In this document: positions 5,995 through 6,037 of the stretch, in pieces | Numbering within the stretch: the first letter of the stretch is position 1 | How the letters are laid out: every line of letters starts with the position of its first letter | Source: Clostridium sp. CAG:389 | GTDB taxonomy: Bacteria > Bacillota > Clostridia > TANB77 > CAG-508 | DNA: 6,037 nt | NCBI GenBank assembly: GCA_000438255.1 | Contig: FR901954.1 | Location: 50,366-56,402 of the forward strand | Direction: 5' to 3' | Notes under the pieces: model-generated | The model's input: only the letters and a program-made list of their open reading frames with translations | Told to the model about the DNA's origin: nothing | Databases searched by the model: none | Translations under genes and position numbers: made by a program

Positions 5995-6037
5995 ATAAAA
6001 TATGATGTTTCTGTAAATTTTTATGTATTTTTTTTAT

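Overview
The window is AT-rich DNA with ordinary Firmicutes-type signals: strong AGGAGG-like Shine-Dalgarno (SD) sequences, a textbook sigma-A promoter, and TAA stops on every gene. TGG serves as Trp and TGA is not read through, so the standard bacterial code applies. Protein features fit a Clostridia-like, probably anaerobic, low-GC Gram-positive, perhaps an uncultured gut lineage. Species cannot be named from the sequence alone.

All supported genes are on the minus strand and look like one operon, transcribed from right to left. An extended -10 sigma-A promoter (5966-5994) lies just upstream of trpS (tryptophanyl-tRNA synthetase). It is followed by an unrecognised 378-residue hydrophilic protein, a 155-base segment of palindromic tandem repeats that is also an unbroken 50-codon reading frame, obgE (ribosome-assembly GTPase), lysS (lysyl-tRNA synthetase), and a PAP2-family membrane phosphatase. 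A Rho-independent terminator (about 1-35) closes the unit. Most gaps are 2 to 37 bases; the SD of the PAP2 gene overlaps the lysS stop codon, and the small frame stops on the three bases directly before the obgE start. This implies co-transcription and translational coupling.

Three of the five full-length genes serve translation (charging Trp and Lys tRNAs, maturing the 50S subunit). The PAP2 protein probably acts on lipid phosphates in the membrane and seems a passenger. The 378-residue protein is the main functional unknown.

The most unusual part is 3632-3761: about 2.4 copies of a 54-56 base unit, each with two small hairpins. One hairpin stem shows a compensatory base-pair change between copies, and the copies differ by 2 bases, so part of the unit is read in two frames without creating a stop. 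A second notable point is a cysteine pattern in TrpRS that closely resembles the [4Fe-4S] site known from Thermotoga maritima TrpRS.
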